From Physcomitrium patens (taxonomy: Eukaryota; Streptophyta; Bryopsida; Funariales; Funariaceae): a DNA stretch of 64,000 bases. This document shows positions 36,982 to 47,821 of the stretch, in pieces; within the stretch, counting starts at the first letter, position 1, and the number at the start of each line of letters is the position of its first letter. Location of the stretch: positions 12,970,174 to 13,034,173 of the forward strand of contig NC_037272.1 of assembly GCF_000002425.4 (NCBI RefSeq), given 5' to 3'. The translations under genes and the position numbers were made by a program. The notes beneath the pieces are model-generated. The model searched no databases. It was given only the letters and a program-made list of their open reading frames with translations, and had not been told where the DNA came from.

Positions 36982-36986
36982 CAACA

Positions 36987-37247
36987 AGTTTTAGAGGTCC
37001 TATAGCACGTCACATATAGCTCCCAGGTAGATAGTATATATAAAAACAAGAGTGAAGCCTTCTTCTTTCTTGTTAATTCTTTTCTTGCTTTTAATCTAGT
37101 TTCAAGAAGTCTCTAGTTTTTTTGTCTTTTGGCAATAGCCGTTCCAATTTTCTTTTAATTTACATACTTCTTCATTTCTATTTTATTATACTTCTTTGAA
37201 AAAGTCTCACTTGTTTACTTATTTTCATCAAGTTTTTGTCCTTGACA
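36987..37247 (+). repeat. 3' LTR of the chromovirus, second part
   Basis: Resumes at agttttagaggtcctatag and runs through aaaaacaagagtgaagcct and ttNgcaatagccNttNNaattt to ctttttgtccttgaca. The next bases, actat, complete the element's target duplication. Confidence 0.75.
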
Positions 37248-40200
37248 ACTATTCTCAAATTTGGTGTATTGACACATACAGCATCCATGATACATGAATT
37301 CTTTGCATTCCACAATAATGTTAATATTTGAAATAATAATATATATATTTTTTTAAAATAATTTTATTTCTATAATTTTTAATATATTTATTTATTTATT
37401 TATTTCATTTTAAGTTTTGTATCTTATTTAGTTTCTTTGTTAATACTTGTAAAGTAAAGCAAAAAGCTTCCTACACAATATATTGTGCAAGAGCAAGATA
37501 TATAACATTATAAATTTATACTACAAAATCATAATATGAAACTATATTGTATGTTATTATACTACAAAAATACTATTACTTTCTAATTACAATTTTTAAA
37601 ATACAACTTGTATTTGAAATTTTTAAATTTGAGTAAAATTAATTTTAAAATATAGATTGAAGTTGATTCAAGAATTAAAAATTAGAACTTATAAATTAAT
37701 AATTTTTTTATAAAATTGGCTTATTATTCAATTATAATAGGAATAAAATAATATATAATATTGAAGTTAAGATAAAATTAGCAAAGCCAAATAATATACA
37801 TAATAAGATTAAATATTAAAGAATCTATATAAAATTGATATACTTTAGATTTTTTTTATAATAATTAAAATTAAAGTATAAATTTATTATATTACTTAAA
37901 AATAAAATAAATAAATAAATAAATAAATAATTTCTTAATACAATAAAAAAAATAAAGATAGGATTGAATTTGATAAGGTGATAAAGGAAAATAACCTTCA
38001 AAACAAAAATAAATTATAAAGTTGCTATTAGATGTTTAAGAAGTGACAAAGAAAAAGTTGCAATATAGAATAAATAATTAATGTCAATTCTAACCGCAAG
38101 ATCTATACTACAATAAGATTCTAATAATACTTATATTAATATAAATAAATAAATAATTCATGAATATAAAAATAAAATTTAAAATAAATTAGATAATTAA
38201 AAAATTATTAAATTGATCTATATATTTATTAAATTAATCCATCTATTATGATATAAATCTTTTAGTTCTTCTTTATTATCATAAGCATCATCAAAGGTTG
38301 GATTCATACAATCATGGTTATTAGGGTATGAAAATCGTACAATGATGGAAACATGAGTAGTAATAATACTTTATAATCAATGACTACAATGAATGATAAA
38401 AATATTATGCATTGTGTTTATGATCTTAATTTTTCTTTCTTTATTATTACTTTGAGCTTTTTCAACTCTCTGCTAGCTTATTTTACCTTGAAAGAAAAAT
38501 AATCTTACAACTGTCTAATTTTTTCTCTATAATCCAAGGAGAGACGAAAGAGACATTATTTATTTTAGAATGCTTCTATTTTAAAATAAAAAATCCACTC
38601 AACATGCACCTTCTATCAAAAAGAACTTTTGACACATTCAAAGATATGAAACAAAATATAAATAGTTTTGTGCCTGCCTAAAGACATAGTTTGTAGACAT
38701 TGCTTTGATTGACACCACATAGTCTTCAAATGTGATAAAGGCCACACCACAATGACCCAATTCCATTCTTTGTTCCTTCTCTTTGACCTTGGCAAGGTAC
38801 ATCACATATTAAGTTTACAAATTTTCTAAGATATTTGTTGTAGTTGGCTCTGTATTATACAAGTTCTTTATATCAAGAAAAAATTAGACAAATTTGGCTT
38901 TTTTGATGCTTGGCCTATCTAAACCTCACTTGTACTAGGTACTCACCTTTCTACTCCAGATTGCCTATTAACATTAGAAGAAAAGATACTTTGCATTATC
39001 TTCTCTTATTCAAATGCTATTAATTCCTTAAATTGAATTAGTTTGTATACCCGTCCTGTTATTTCTATTGCCATAAGTGTGCTTATTCAATACATGCATA
39101 ATCTGAGTTTCATCCACATTTTTGCATGCAAGCATATATTCCCTTATCTATATGATACAATTGGATTTTACCTTGAGTATTGGTAGTCTATCAATATTCT
39201 TAGTCTCTTTTATAATTTTAGTAATGCTAATTAGGCACGAAAAATCAACAAGTGCCATTCTACTTTAAGCAATATTTTTCTCTTAGTAATAGAGCTATGA
39301 ATCAAACTTCCACTTAACAAAGATCCATTGTGTTATAAAGTATTAAAACCAAATACATAGCAATGGTGATTGTAGCTTCTAAATGTATATGGATTTGACA
39401 AATAATCCATGATCTCTACATTTGTAATATGTTCTATCAACCAACTCTAATCTATTGCAATAATTAATCAAACCTTCTTCTTATTAATATTGTAAAATTT
39501 TATTTATTAATTAAACATATCATAATCCAATATTATTTTATTTGTCAACTTACTTCACTTCCAAAGGTCTAATTTTGATATTACTCCATTCATGAGATAC
39601 ATACAAATATCTTTACCAAGTCCCTCTTTAGGCTAAAGCTTATCCAACATCTGCCATCATTTGTTATATTTGAACAAGAAATTCTATTGATACCATTACT
39701 TGATTAAGCGGCTATATTTGAATTCAAAATTATAATTAATTAATCACAGTATTGGATAGTATAGCATCTAGTTGAACATCTAGTATAAACAACAGTTGTA
39801 TTTAATTAAGAAGAGGCAACCCTTCCAGTTGCTTCTTCTTTAATGAAATAATCCATGTATTCACTACATGTTTCATAAGAAATACACAATTCTTTTATCA
39901 CTTTCAAAATATTATAGTTTTAATAATAGATTCTCAATCACAATCCCAACAATTAATATATTCATAATGTAATTTACAATTTTTTATGTGCCAATTGATT
40001 GAGTTTTCGTGTTCAAAATCAAATATTAATATAAACTCTGTTTACATCATATATTTGAAAAGAGGTAAAAAAAACCTTCTTTACAAGTGTTATTCTATAC
40101 AATCATGGCTATGATTGTAACCATGATGAAAATCAATCAATTCTATTTTCATTGGTTGTGGATCCAATAATGAAGAATTGAATTTAGAGATGATCTATTT

Positions 40201-41340
40201 TTTGATGATGGTTAGGATAGATGGATTGATTTACAAATACCTAGGTTGATTTAATCTTTCTTTTCTTTCTTCCTTTAAAAGCTTTAATTGTATATCTACT
40301 TAGATTGCATGGCATTTACTAATATATTTAAATCAAAGAGATCTATAATATATATCATGAATATTATTTTTGGTATAAAAAACTAGATGGCACTAAGGAA
40401 CAATCTAACAAACATACTACTTTGGATAAGAAAATTTAATTTGAACAAGTTGACAAAGGACAACTTGCTTCAATTATCTAATTGAATGACTATTCTTTGT
40501 TATACAAATAGGCTATTGCAATTTATAGGCACTTTGTAGAAGTATTTGTTTTATCTCTTCCTAAATTTATTCTACAACTATATTAAAATTATCCATTTGA
40601 AAAATTTGTTTAAAATTGAGCAATTTTCTTAATGAAATAATACAAAAAATTCTATCTTTGCTCAAATCCATAGCCAATCCTTCAAATAAATTGAAACATT
40701 TTTTTTAAAACACTTAAGGAATAAGTTTCTTAATATATAAAATTTGGAAAATGTTAAAATATGTTATTTAATCCCTACAATCACAATATAATGATAAAAT
40801 CATTGATGAAATTATATGATTGCTTTGTACTATAGCAATACAATGGAATATAAAAAAAATTCTTCCAAATAAAAGAAAATAGAAATAAAATTCTCAACTG
40901 ATTTTTAAATAAATATAAGAAAATATGGCATTTGCATTATACAAAGATAAAAAAGCCTAAAAAAAAACATATGTTCTGCCTCAATCTCTCTAACTAATTA
41001 AATAGATTTTATTTATTTATTTGATTTGAATACAACTGAAGTCTTGCGTACCCACCTCAGTCAATATGTGATTTTATCTTGATGTACAGCATAATGATTT
41101 TATTTTTCCACCCCTTTCATGACAAATTCTGGATCTTCTGCTCCAAATGAGTATTTCACGAAATCTTGGAAATGCAAAGATTCAGAGAAGAAAACTTAAA
41201 TTTAGGTTCTAATGACAATTTTTCATAACGTCAAACCAAAATGCTGACCTCATTGAAACACAAAATTTAAATCAATTTAAAAATAACAGTAAAAAAACAT
41301 TAGAATCTTGTTCAATTTTTGGCAACGACCAGGGCACAGA
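37248..41340. other. AT-rich region without a recognised element
   Basis: About 4 kb with AAAT-type simple repeats (for example 37,905-37,930) and no retroelement domain. The part from about 38,600 to 40,000 is slightly richer in GC and may be a decayed gene or intron sequence (see 38,690-38,850). Nothing else is supportable. Confidence 0.4.
38690..38850 (-). pseudogene. possible relic exon of a cellular gene
   Basis: The minus strand is open for about 40 codons, with a segment resembling GVAFITFEDYVV preceded by KEKEQRMELG. From memory, a GxAFVxF motif followed by acidic residues occurs in plant OSCA/CSC1-type channels and RNA-binding proteins, so this may be one exon of such a gene or pseudogene. 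Stops lie upstream and no neighbouring exon is convincing. Low confidence. Confidence 0.2.
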
Positions 41341-41349
41341 GTCTATCAG

Positions 41350-41382
<33 letters not shown>
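41350..41382. repeat. poly(A) tract, 33 bases
   Basis: Uninterrupted A run at the edge of the second gene island. It could be a retroposon tail, but no body is recognisable on either side. Confidence 0.95.
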
Positions 41383-41384
<2 letters not shown>

Positions 41385-42139
41385 TGAGAATGTAGGACTG
41401 TTCATCACATCAAGTTGCTCTCTAAAAAACCATGTGAATGTATGAGAGGGCAGTGGAGATGAAAACACAAACAGAAAAAGCATGGACTTCTGTACTCAAC
41501 ACAATTCAATATCATGGTTTCATTCACGTAACTATAATTTACGAAGCTGTTGCCGCTTCATTCTAGAATGGGACACAAGAGCTTCACTTACAGTTCGCTC
41601 CAGGGACGTGAAGAGCATCCGCGGACATGAGTTCCAGGATTCGCTTCTTTGCTAACAAAACGAGCTCGCTGTCACAAACTATGGCACAAACTGAGGTTAA
41701 AGGTTACAGGGCAAATAGCAATTCACAAAAACGAACAGCCGGAAACACGGCAGTCAGAATCTGAGCCGGTGAAGGATAAGAATAAATTATGCAATCTTAA
41801 AAAACACATCACAAAATGCCGAAGAGCTGGAAAGAAAGTAGCAATCTTATCAATCGGCAAATCCGAAAGGTCGTGTTGTGCAAGGCATGTACAATTGCTG
41901 AGGTAGCTGACAGGGGCTGATCAAGTATCCTACAACTAATTTCTAGACACGTTTAGTGCAAATTCAGCAGCACCCATCCGCTAACCCATAGTCAAATGGC
42001 TCCTCCATTCGCCCTTGCATATAGAGACCCTCGCAACCTAAGACGCTATAAAACATATTTGTACATTACAGGGAGCGCGACTGAGTTCCTCAGATCCGCC
42101 CTCCACAGATATAAAAACGAATCTCTCCGGCTGAACTCC
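41383..42139 (-). other. 3' flank of the J-domain gene
   Basis: Moderate-GC sequence downstream of the minus-strand J-domain gene, probably including its 3' untranslated region. Short plus-strand frames (41649-41906, 41996-42241) overlap it and the antisense of the coding end. They look incidental. Confidence 0.4.
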
Positions 42140-42766
42140 CTACGAAAAAAAATCCGACTCGTAATACTTCCTTCCCCTGAATTTAATGCTGCCATTAGGA
42201 TCATCGGGGTTGGAAGGAACCGATATGAACCCCCATTGTGAAGTCGGTATTGAAACAGGAGATCTTTCTTGAAACCTAAGCTTTAAATCATAAGCTGCTC
42301 TCTCGTGACGATTGGAAAGTATCTCGTACGCTCTATTGAGCTCTTGAAACTCCTTTGACGCCTCTTCTCTCTTGTTCTCAGACACTACATCGGGGTGCAC
42401 CTTAAGTGCCTTGCTACGGTACGCTGCCTTTATTTGCTCTTGCGTCGCAAATCTGCTCAAGCCAAGACAATCGTACAAGTTCTTGCATTTGATATTATTT
42501 CCTAAATAGCCAGTGCTTGAAGTGAAATCCTCCCCGAAGTAATCGGCATCTGTGGCATACGCCCACGTTCCTGACATCGCGGAATCCCTTCTCCTTCGCC
42601 CAACTTCGCCACGCAACGATCCCATTCCATATCTCTGACTAAAGAAGTGAGACATAGACGGCAAACCAGAGGTGCCGTGACATTTCTCACCTGAAAACAC
42701 CATTAACCCAGAAGAATGCTTCGGAGACACTGCAACGACAGCTCCAGACACCCCCATTGCTGCCAT
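42140..42766 (-). CDS. J-domain (DnaJ-like) protein, probably plastid-targeted
   Basis: A single uninterrupted exon of 208 residues. Residues 1-65 are rich in Ser, Gly, Ala and Met, contain an RRRR stretch and have few acidic residues, which resembles a plastid transit peptide. A J domain spans about residues 96-161: NLYDCLGL (helix I), QIKAAYRSKALK (helix II), the invariant HPD at 124-126, and FQELNRAYEILSN (helix III). The remaining ~45 residues (from ERSPVSIP to YYESDFFS) hold no Gly/Phe-rich or zinc-finger region, so it is a type III J protein. Such proteins stimulate Hsp70 ATPase through HPD; the partner would be a plastid Hsp70 if targeting is right. It is divergent from the exon at 43213. 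I cannot assign a specific ortholog. Confidence 0.85.
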   Translation of the reverse strand: MAAMGVSGAVVAVSPKHSSGLMVFSGEKCHGTSGLPSMSHFFSQRYGMGSLRGEVGRRRRDSAMSGTWAYATDADYFGEDFTSSTGYLGNNIKCKNLYDCLGLSRFATQEQIKAAYRSKALKVHPDVVSENKREEASKEFQELNRAYEILSNRHERAAYDLKLRFQERSPVSIPTSQWGFISVPSNPDDPNGSIKFRGRKYYESDFFS

Positions 42767-43212
42767 ACCAACTTTAACCCTCCTACAGTCTTCAAATAAT
42801 CCTTCCTAACTCCCAAACGAATCTCAAACCTTCAATCTCACTAAAACAACACAAACTTCAAAACCCTAATCCAAAGATCAGCCAGAGTCTGTTTTCCACG
42901 AATACCGCCATCCTGTCTCCCACTTTAGATCTACCACAAAACCTCATCTCCAACTTCAATTCACTTCAACTCGGTCGGCTAGCGCAGCTTAACCTCAAAA
43001 ACTTGCCTCCACAAGACTCTACGGTATCCACCAGAATGCTCAACTCCACTATAAACCCATCGTTCTCCGCTTCCGATCCAAAGAAAAACAAAACCCAGTT
43101 TCCGGTTGTCTTTCCAGTGGCACTTTGCGTTCCAGTTCACAAAACGAGATTAATGTGAAGCTAACTCGGTGTTCTCTAGCAACACTGTCGTCCCAAATAA
43201 TTCCTACAGAAA
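42767..43212. promoter_or_regulatory. shared intergenic promoter between divergent genes
   Basis: 446 bases separate the J-domain gene's start codon (minus) from the ATG of the plus-strand exon at 43213. The sequence is CpG-containing and CT/CA-rich, typical of plant leaders, with no frame of note. It must contain both leaders and promoters if both models are right. I see no strong TATA box. Confidence 0.45.
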
Positions 43213-43314
43213 ATGGGGTTCAATGAGCTCATGAAAAACGACAGTAACGGAGATATTGAGGCGCTTCCTGGTCGTCGATGTCGAGATCGGAGATTGGATC
43301 GTCCTTCAGTGCAA
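43213..43314 (+). CDS. first coding exon of an unrecognised gene
   Basis: ATG at 43213 opens 34 codons starting MGFNELMKN and ending RPSVQ. Next comes CAA|gtaaga, a near-consensus donor at 43315, in phase 0. The segment is polar with a cluster of Arg (GRRCRDRR). The frame stops soon after the donor, so splicing is required. I could not find a convincing phase-0 second exon before the repeats begin at about 44,735. The gene may have a long repeat-filled intron reaching into or past the retroelement block, or it may be broken. Family not recognised. Confidence 0.4.
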
Positions 43315-44734
43315 GTAAGATGTCACCTCTAAAGGTCCTCGAAAATCACATGCGATTGTCCTATTAATTAAATCAACTATGGCTGCTTATGATGACTCAA
43401 GCAACTGTCTGGGCAAGTATCGGCAAACGGAACTGCGAACTCAATTGATTGGGATTGTGCAAACCCTAGATGGAGGTTCGTCCAAGGTTCCCTTTGGTTC
43501 GTGTTCATTCAAAGGTTTCGTTTGTAGGCTAAGTGATTCTCAGCCACAAGCCCAGTTGAAATAAGGTTGAAATTTGATAGCACACCACCATTGAGGATTA
43601 TGCTTTTAGTCAAGATGATGCAGACCATGTAGAACCCCTGGCACCTAAAATCTGGACTGAGATTTTTTGGAGTATCAAAGGAATAGAAAAATATAGAATA
43701 AGATTAACGCTACGGATGTACAACCTTCAGAAAAAAAATTCCACTGGGTATTTGACTGCGACTTGAACTTATCTTAATGTTCTGTACGGATGTACAACCT
43801 TCAGAAAAAAAATTCCACTGGGTATTTGACTGCGACTTGATCTTATCTTAATGTTCTGTTCACTCCTACAACTAGCAGATTTCCTGCAGAACTAGCGGCT
43901 ATACGAAGCGCATGGCGACATGCAATGAACAAGGAGAACCGACATCAAGTGTAATTTCTACACTAAACAAGTAAACTTCCAATTCAAAACCGATCTGAGG
44001 GGAAAACCTAGATGTATAATCGTTTATATAAAATCTTGCACGAAGTTAAATCTAAGGCAGTATCTCGCCGGTTGATTGTGGAAAGTGTTCGATGATGTCT
44101 GACATTATCACAATTCTTTCCGTTACCTGGCAACACGTCCTGATCCACACCCAGATATCTTGCGAAGCTCGACAGCTCCTCCACGTGGGTGATTATGATC
44201 CACAAATCCACGAAGTTTCTCTAATTCCGAACAGAGGCTCCCATAATCGAGGATTTTAAGAATCTCATTTGTTGACTAACTGCTGAGAAGGCATGAATCA
44301 ACTGACAACTGGTGGGACAGATGTAACTTGGCGAGTGAATCGATGTTTGGAGGTTCGTACGGCAAAAGCTTTGCCAGAAAGAAGAATGTTGAAAAGATGG
44401 GCCATACAGGAATCTACAGTGGTTCACGTGACGAATCCAAGGCAGTAGTACTTGATTGAAGAAAAATCGACTTAAACTTTTTGCAATTCGATTACAGAAA
44501 CAAGACTTGCCACCTCTCTGCTATGAATTATAGAGCATGAAAAGGTAAATCTACTAGGCAAGCAACAACAAAAGGTGATTACTGTGCTAGTTTCACCAAG
44601 CAAGGTTGGATCAAAAACAACTGTATATTATACTCTGCACACTATTAAAAGTCAAAGAATGATGACTCCTGTGAATATCCATGACAAGCAACCCATGCAA
44701 ATGAGATTGAGGGAGGGAGGGAGAGAGAGGATAT
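43315..44734. other. gene-island sequence downstream of the 43213 exon
   Basis: Moderate-GC sequence that may be intron 1 of the plus-strand gene. It holds several short frames on both strands (for example 44008-44211 and 44221-44427, minus) that I do not regard as established. It also holds a 74-bp tandem duplication and a GGGA/GA-rich run near 44,705-44,732. Confidence 0.35.
43711..43858. repeat. 74-bp perfect-but-one tandem duplication
   Basis: Units 43711-43784 and 43785-43858 both begin TACGGATGTACAACC and end TTAATGTTCTG. They differ at one base (gacttgaactt versus gacttgatctt). Near-identity marks a recent event, or an assembly artefact. Confidence 0.95.
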
Positions 44735-45037
44735 TGAAGAAATACAACAAATAAGACACAAGTAAGTAGAAATCAAAATTGTTGCACATAAGAGAAGTGT
44801 GGAATGAGATGCATCTCTCTATCAACACCCTTCATTTATAGGAAGAGTTTACATCTATTGTAATTGAATTTCATCTATAAACATCTTCATCCATTCAACT
44901 TAATCCTAAATTCCTCTTAACCTAGTTGCTATATTAAACCCTAGATCCCACATTAGTAAGTTACTTTTATTCTTTTATTATTTTTTAATTATTAGCAACT
45001 TATCTAAGATAATTGTATCTTATTTTTATTTTAATAC
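44735..45037 (-). mobile_element. LTR family LF, minus copy (3' LTR of copia fragment Co3)
   Basis: The reverse complement matches the LTR of Co1 (45991 onward) through the gttgctaataat, tagcaNctaggttaagaggaatttaggatt and ggtgttgatagNgagN...acttctctt blocks. It follows the purine-rich aagtgggagtat at the end of the Co3 coding region, the normal copia junction. The end facing the gene island is imprecise. Confidence 0.65.
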
Positions 45038-45985
45038 TCCCACTTTGCCATTGATCAAAGGCTTTTAAATTTAGTACCTTGATCAGTTTTTGATGCCTAT
45101 GTTTTACTAGTACTTTCGTTAGCAAATCAACAAGTGTGTCTTCTATTGCACAATATTTTATATCAATTTTTTTCCATTTCAATCTTTTCTTTTTTGAAGT
45201 AATGTTGAATGTTAATGTACTTGATTTTAAATGATATTTTGAATTCTTTGTAAAAATAAGACATCTTTGATTATCATAATTCATTGGAGTTGCTTCCAAT
45301 TGCAGAAGTGTAATGTCTTTTAAAATTTATCTTGACAAAATTGTCTCTATTACACCTTGACTTGCTCCCATGTATTTTGCCTCCATTTTAGACTGTATAA
45401 TTATTGGTTATTTCTTGCAATTCCATGCAATTCTTCCCACTTAGACAAAGAATACATATCCCATTATTGACCTTCTATTGTTTGTATATCTAGTCCAATT
45501 TGTATCATAATAACCATGCAATGTAATATTATCTCCTCTAAGATACAATTTGAAGTTCAAAGTGCCTTCTAAGTACTTCATAATCCTCTTCATGGTTGCC
45601 CAATAGATTGATGTAGTCTTTGACATGTGTTGACTTACAATACTTATCACATATATAAAATCCATCTTTGTGCCAACCATTGCATATATAAGTGATCTTA
45701 TTACTATTTTATATAGAATATTTTTTTATTTCATCTTCAATATGAACAAACTCTTCATCCATGAGCTTCACCAACTTTAAATTGGCCTTTAAAGGTGTTT
45801 CAATGGGCTTGCACTTCTTCATGTTGAATCATTTCAATATCTCTTCAATGTACTTATTTTGGTTCATTATAATGGTCTTGTTACCATAATCTCTTACAAA
45901 TTCCACTCTTAAACAATAGTGGAGCTCTCCCAAATCATTCATTTCATACTTCTTTTCTAATTTTACTTTTATTGAAGATCAAGAA
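45038..45985 (-). pseudogene. copia fragment Co3: end of RT and RNase H
   Basis: On the minus strand from 45985 down: a RT C-terminal region with NQNKYIEEILK and IETPLKANLKLVKL; then a block (45680-45441) with VISIVSQHMS, ATMKRIMKYLEGTLNFKLYL and RRSIMGYVFFV; then the RNase H end (45299-45060) with NYDNQRCL, TKNSKYHLKSST and EDTLVDLLTKVL. This is the standard Ty1/copia order. The upstream part is missing at 45985, where Co1 begins in the opposite orientation. Co3 may be the other half of Co2, split by Co1. Confidence 0.8.
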
Positions 45986-45990
45986 GATCT

Positions 45991-46596
45991 TGTATAATTA
46001 TTACTATATAGAATTAAATCATAGTAAGTTGGTAATAATCAAAAGATAACAAAAAATTAAAAGAAGTTACTATAGTGGTGGCTAAAATTTTAGGTAGCAG
46101 CTAGGTTAAGAGGAATTTAGGATTCAATTAGATATTATAAAGAAGGATGAATATGATTGTAAATAAAGACTCCAACTATAAATAAAGAGTGTTAGAAGTG
46201 AGAGTCATCTTACCTCATACTTCTCTTGGATACAACCTTATTGATGCTAAGTATTGTGATTTTTAATTTTAATTTTTTTTAATAGGTTATAGATCCACTT
46301 ATATTTTCTTGTGAATTTCTTTGAAGTTATATGAAGTCTTTGTTGCTATATGTAGTAGATCATTTTATCATTGCTAATATTAGAATTTTGAAACTCCTAA
46401 CTTTTAGATTTATATTTAGAACTAAAACTTTATTTGCTATTACTTGTTGTTAAGTGCATCTTAAATCAAGATTTAATTTATACCGTATAGTGATGTTATA
46501 AAAAACTAGTGTTATATTTTCTTATTGATTTAAAACTTTGATAGACTAACTTTGTAGTTTCATGTCTTAAAAGAGTTGAAGGTGCTCAAAAGACCT
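45991..46596 (+). mobile_element. 5' LTR of copia element Co1 (family LF)
   Basis: Starts TGTATAATTATTA. It shares the ctaggttaagaggaatttaggatt and acttctcttg blocks with the inverted LTR at 44735-45037. The end is set by a primer-like TGGTGTCTAGAGG at 46598-46611, similar to TGGTATCAGAGC (initiator-Met), so the exact boundary is tentative. Confidence 0.55.
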
Positions 46597-47821
46597 CTTA
46601 TGGTGTCTAGAGGTGATTTTTGAGCAAAAAAGTGATATAAGAGTGAAAAATCTGATTTAAGACATTTATATAGTTCATTGGACTTGTAATAGGTTCTTGA
46701 AGTGAAGTTGAAAGTGTTTTGAAAGACAAGACACTAGTTTATTCATAAAGAAGGTATTCTAAGATTATAAGACAACAATACCTTCTTGTTGATTTTGAGA
46801 ACTTCAGGACTATTTTTTTTCATCTTTTTTGATACATCTCTCCTTTAAACCTGGCTTCAAGTGAACGTGAAGGCTTGAGAGTAATTGAAAAGTTTAAAGG
46901 TGAAAATTTTTACCATTAGAAGATCAAAATAGAAATTTTGTTGGCTTCTTTGGATTTATGGGATATTATAGTTGAAAGTGAAGAGCCTCCAAGCATACAT
47001 GCTCATATAAAGGAGAAAAAAGACTACAAAAGTTGTAAAAAGAAGGCCTTTGAATTGATTACAATCAATGTTGATGAAACCAACTTTTCCTATATTATCT
47101 CTTATAAAAGACTAGTCAAAGTATGAAAGATTTTTTTGCAACATCTATGAAAGTAAGAACTTATCCAGCATCATCTATATAAAAAGAAAGTTCTTTACTT
47201 GTAAGATGGAAGAATGTGAAGACCTTGTGATACACATCAACAAAGTAGAAGCACCTACAAACCAACTTGTAATTGTAGACAAGCCCTTAGAAAAGACAAA
47301 CGTTATAATAATTTTAATCATGAGCTTGTCGAAATCCTACAACTACCTTATTGTGGCTTTAGAATCCATCAAAATGAAAGAACTTATAATAGATTATGTG
47401 ATAGTAAGACTTAGTCATGAAATAACCATGAAGAAAGAAAAAAAGCCTCAAAATAAAGATTCAGTACTTTATTCACGATAAGACTAGGACAACTATTCTA
47501 ATCAATGAAATAATGTCAAAACTTGCATCATTTTTGGCAAAGTAGGATATTTTTTTTGAAATTGCTACAAAAGAAAAAATATGGCAAAGAAGAATGTAAA
47601 TAGTATGCAAGATGAGTTTAGAGGACAAGACTATGCATTCATGGTAACAAATAGCATTTTTATAGCTGCCATATCAAGATGGATTGAAGACTCAAGTTGT
47701 TCTAAGTGTATGATACTTTATAAGTATTTTCTTAATAATTATGAAGTTATTTTAATATCAAATATGATTTTGGCAGATAGTGGCACATGTGAAGCCATTG
47801 GAATTGATTCTATTATGGCAA

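Larger units (their letters stand above)
27095..37247 (+). mobile_element. structurally complete chromovirus (Ty3/gypsy) Gy5 with nested insertions
   Basis: The outline is 5' LTR 27095-27651; initiator-Met-type primer site; gag, protease, RT, RNase H, integrase and a chromodomain-like tail (about 28000-33340); purine tract; and 3' LTR 33898-34183 continuing at 36987-37247. The flanks are actac (27090-27094) and actat (37248-37252), a 4/5 match expected of a 5-bp integrase duplication. Two later LTRs sit inside: LA copy 4 at about 30654 in RNase H, and LE at 34184-36981 in the 3' LTR. A 100-N gap lies before integrase. All coding frames are broken. LTR divergence, roughly a quarter of positions by eye, indicates an old insertion. 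Confidence 0.8.

Noticed and set aside
41649-42241. plus-strand frames antisense or adjacent to the J-domain gene
   Set aside because: No homology signal; they fit chance frames in moderate-GC DNA.
44008-44427. two adjoining minus-strand frames with ELSSFARYLGVD and similar
   Set aside because: Tempting as exons, but no splice sites or family match could be supported.
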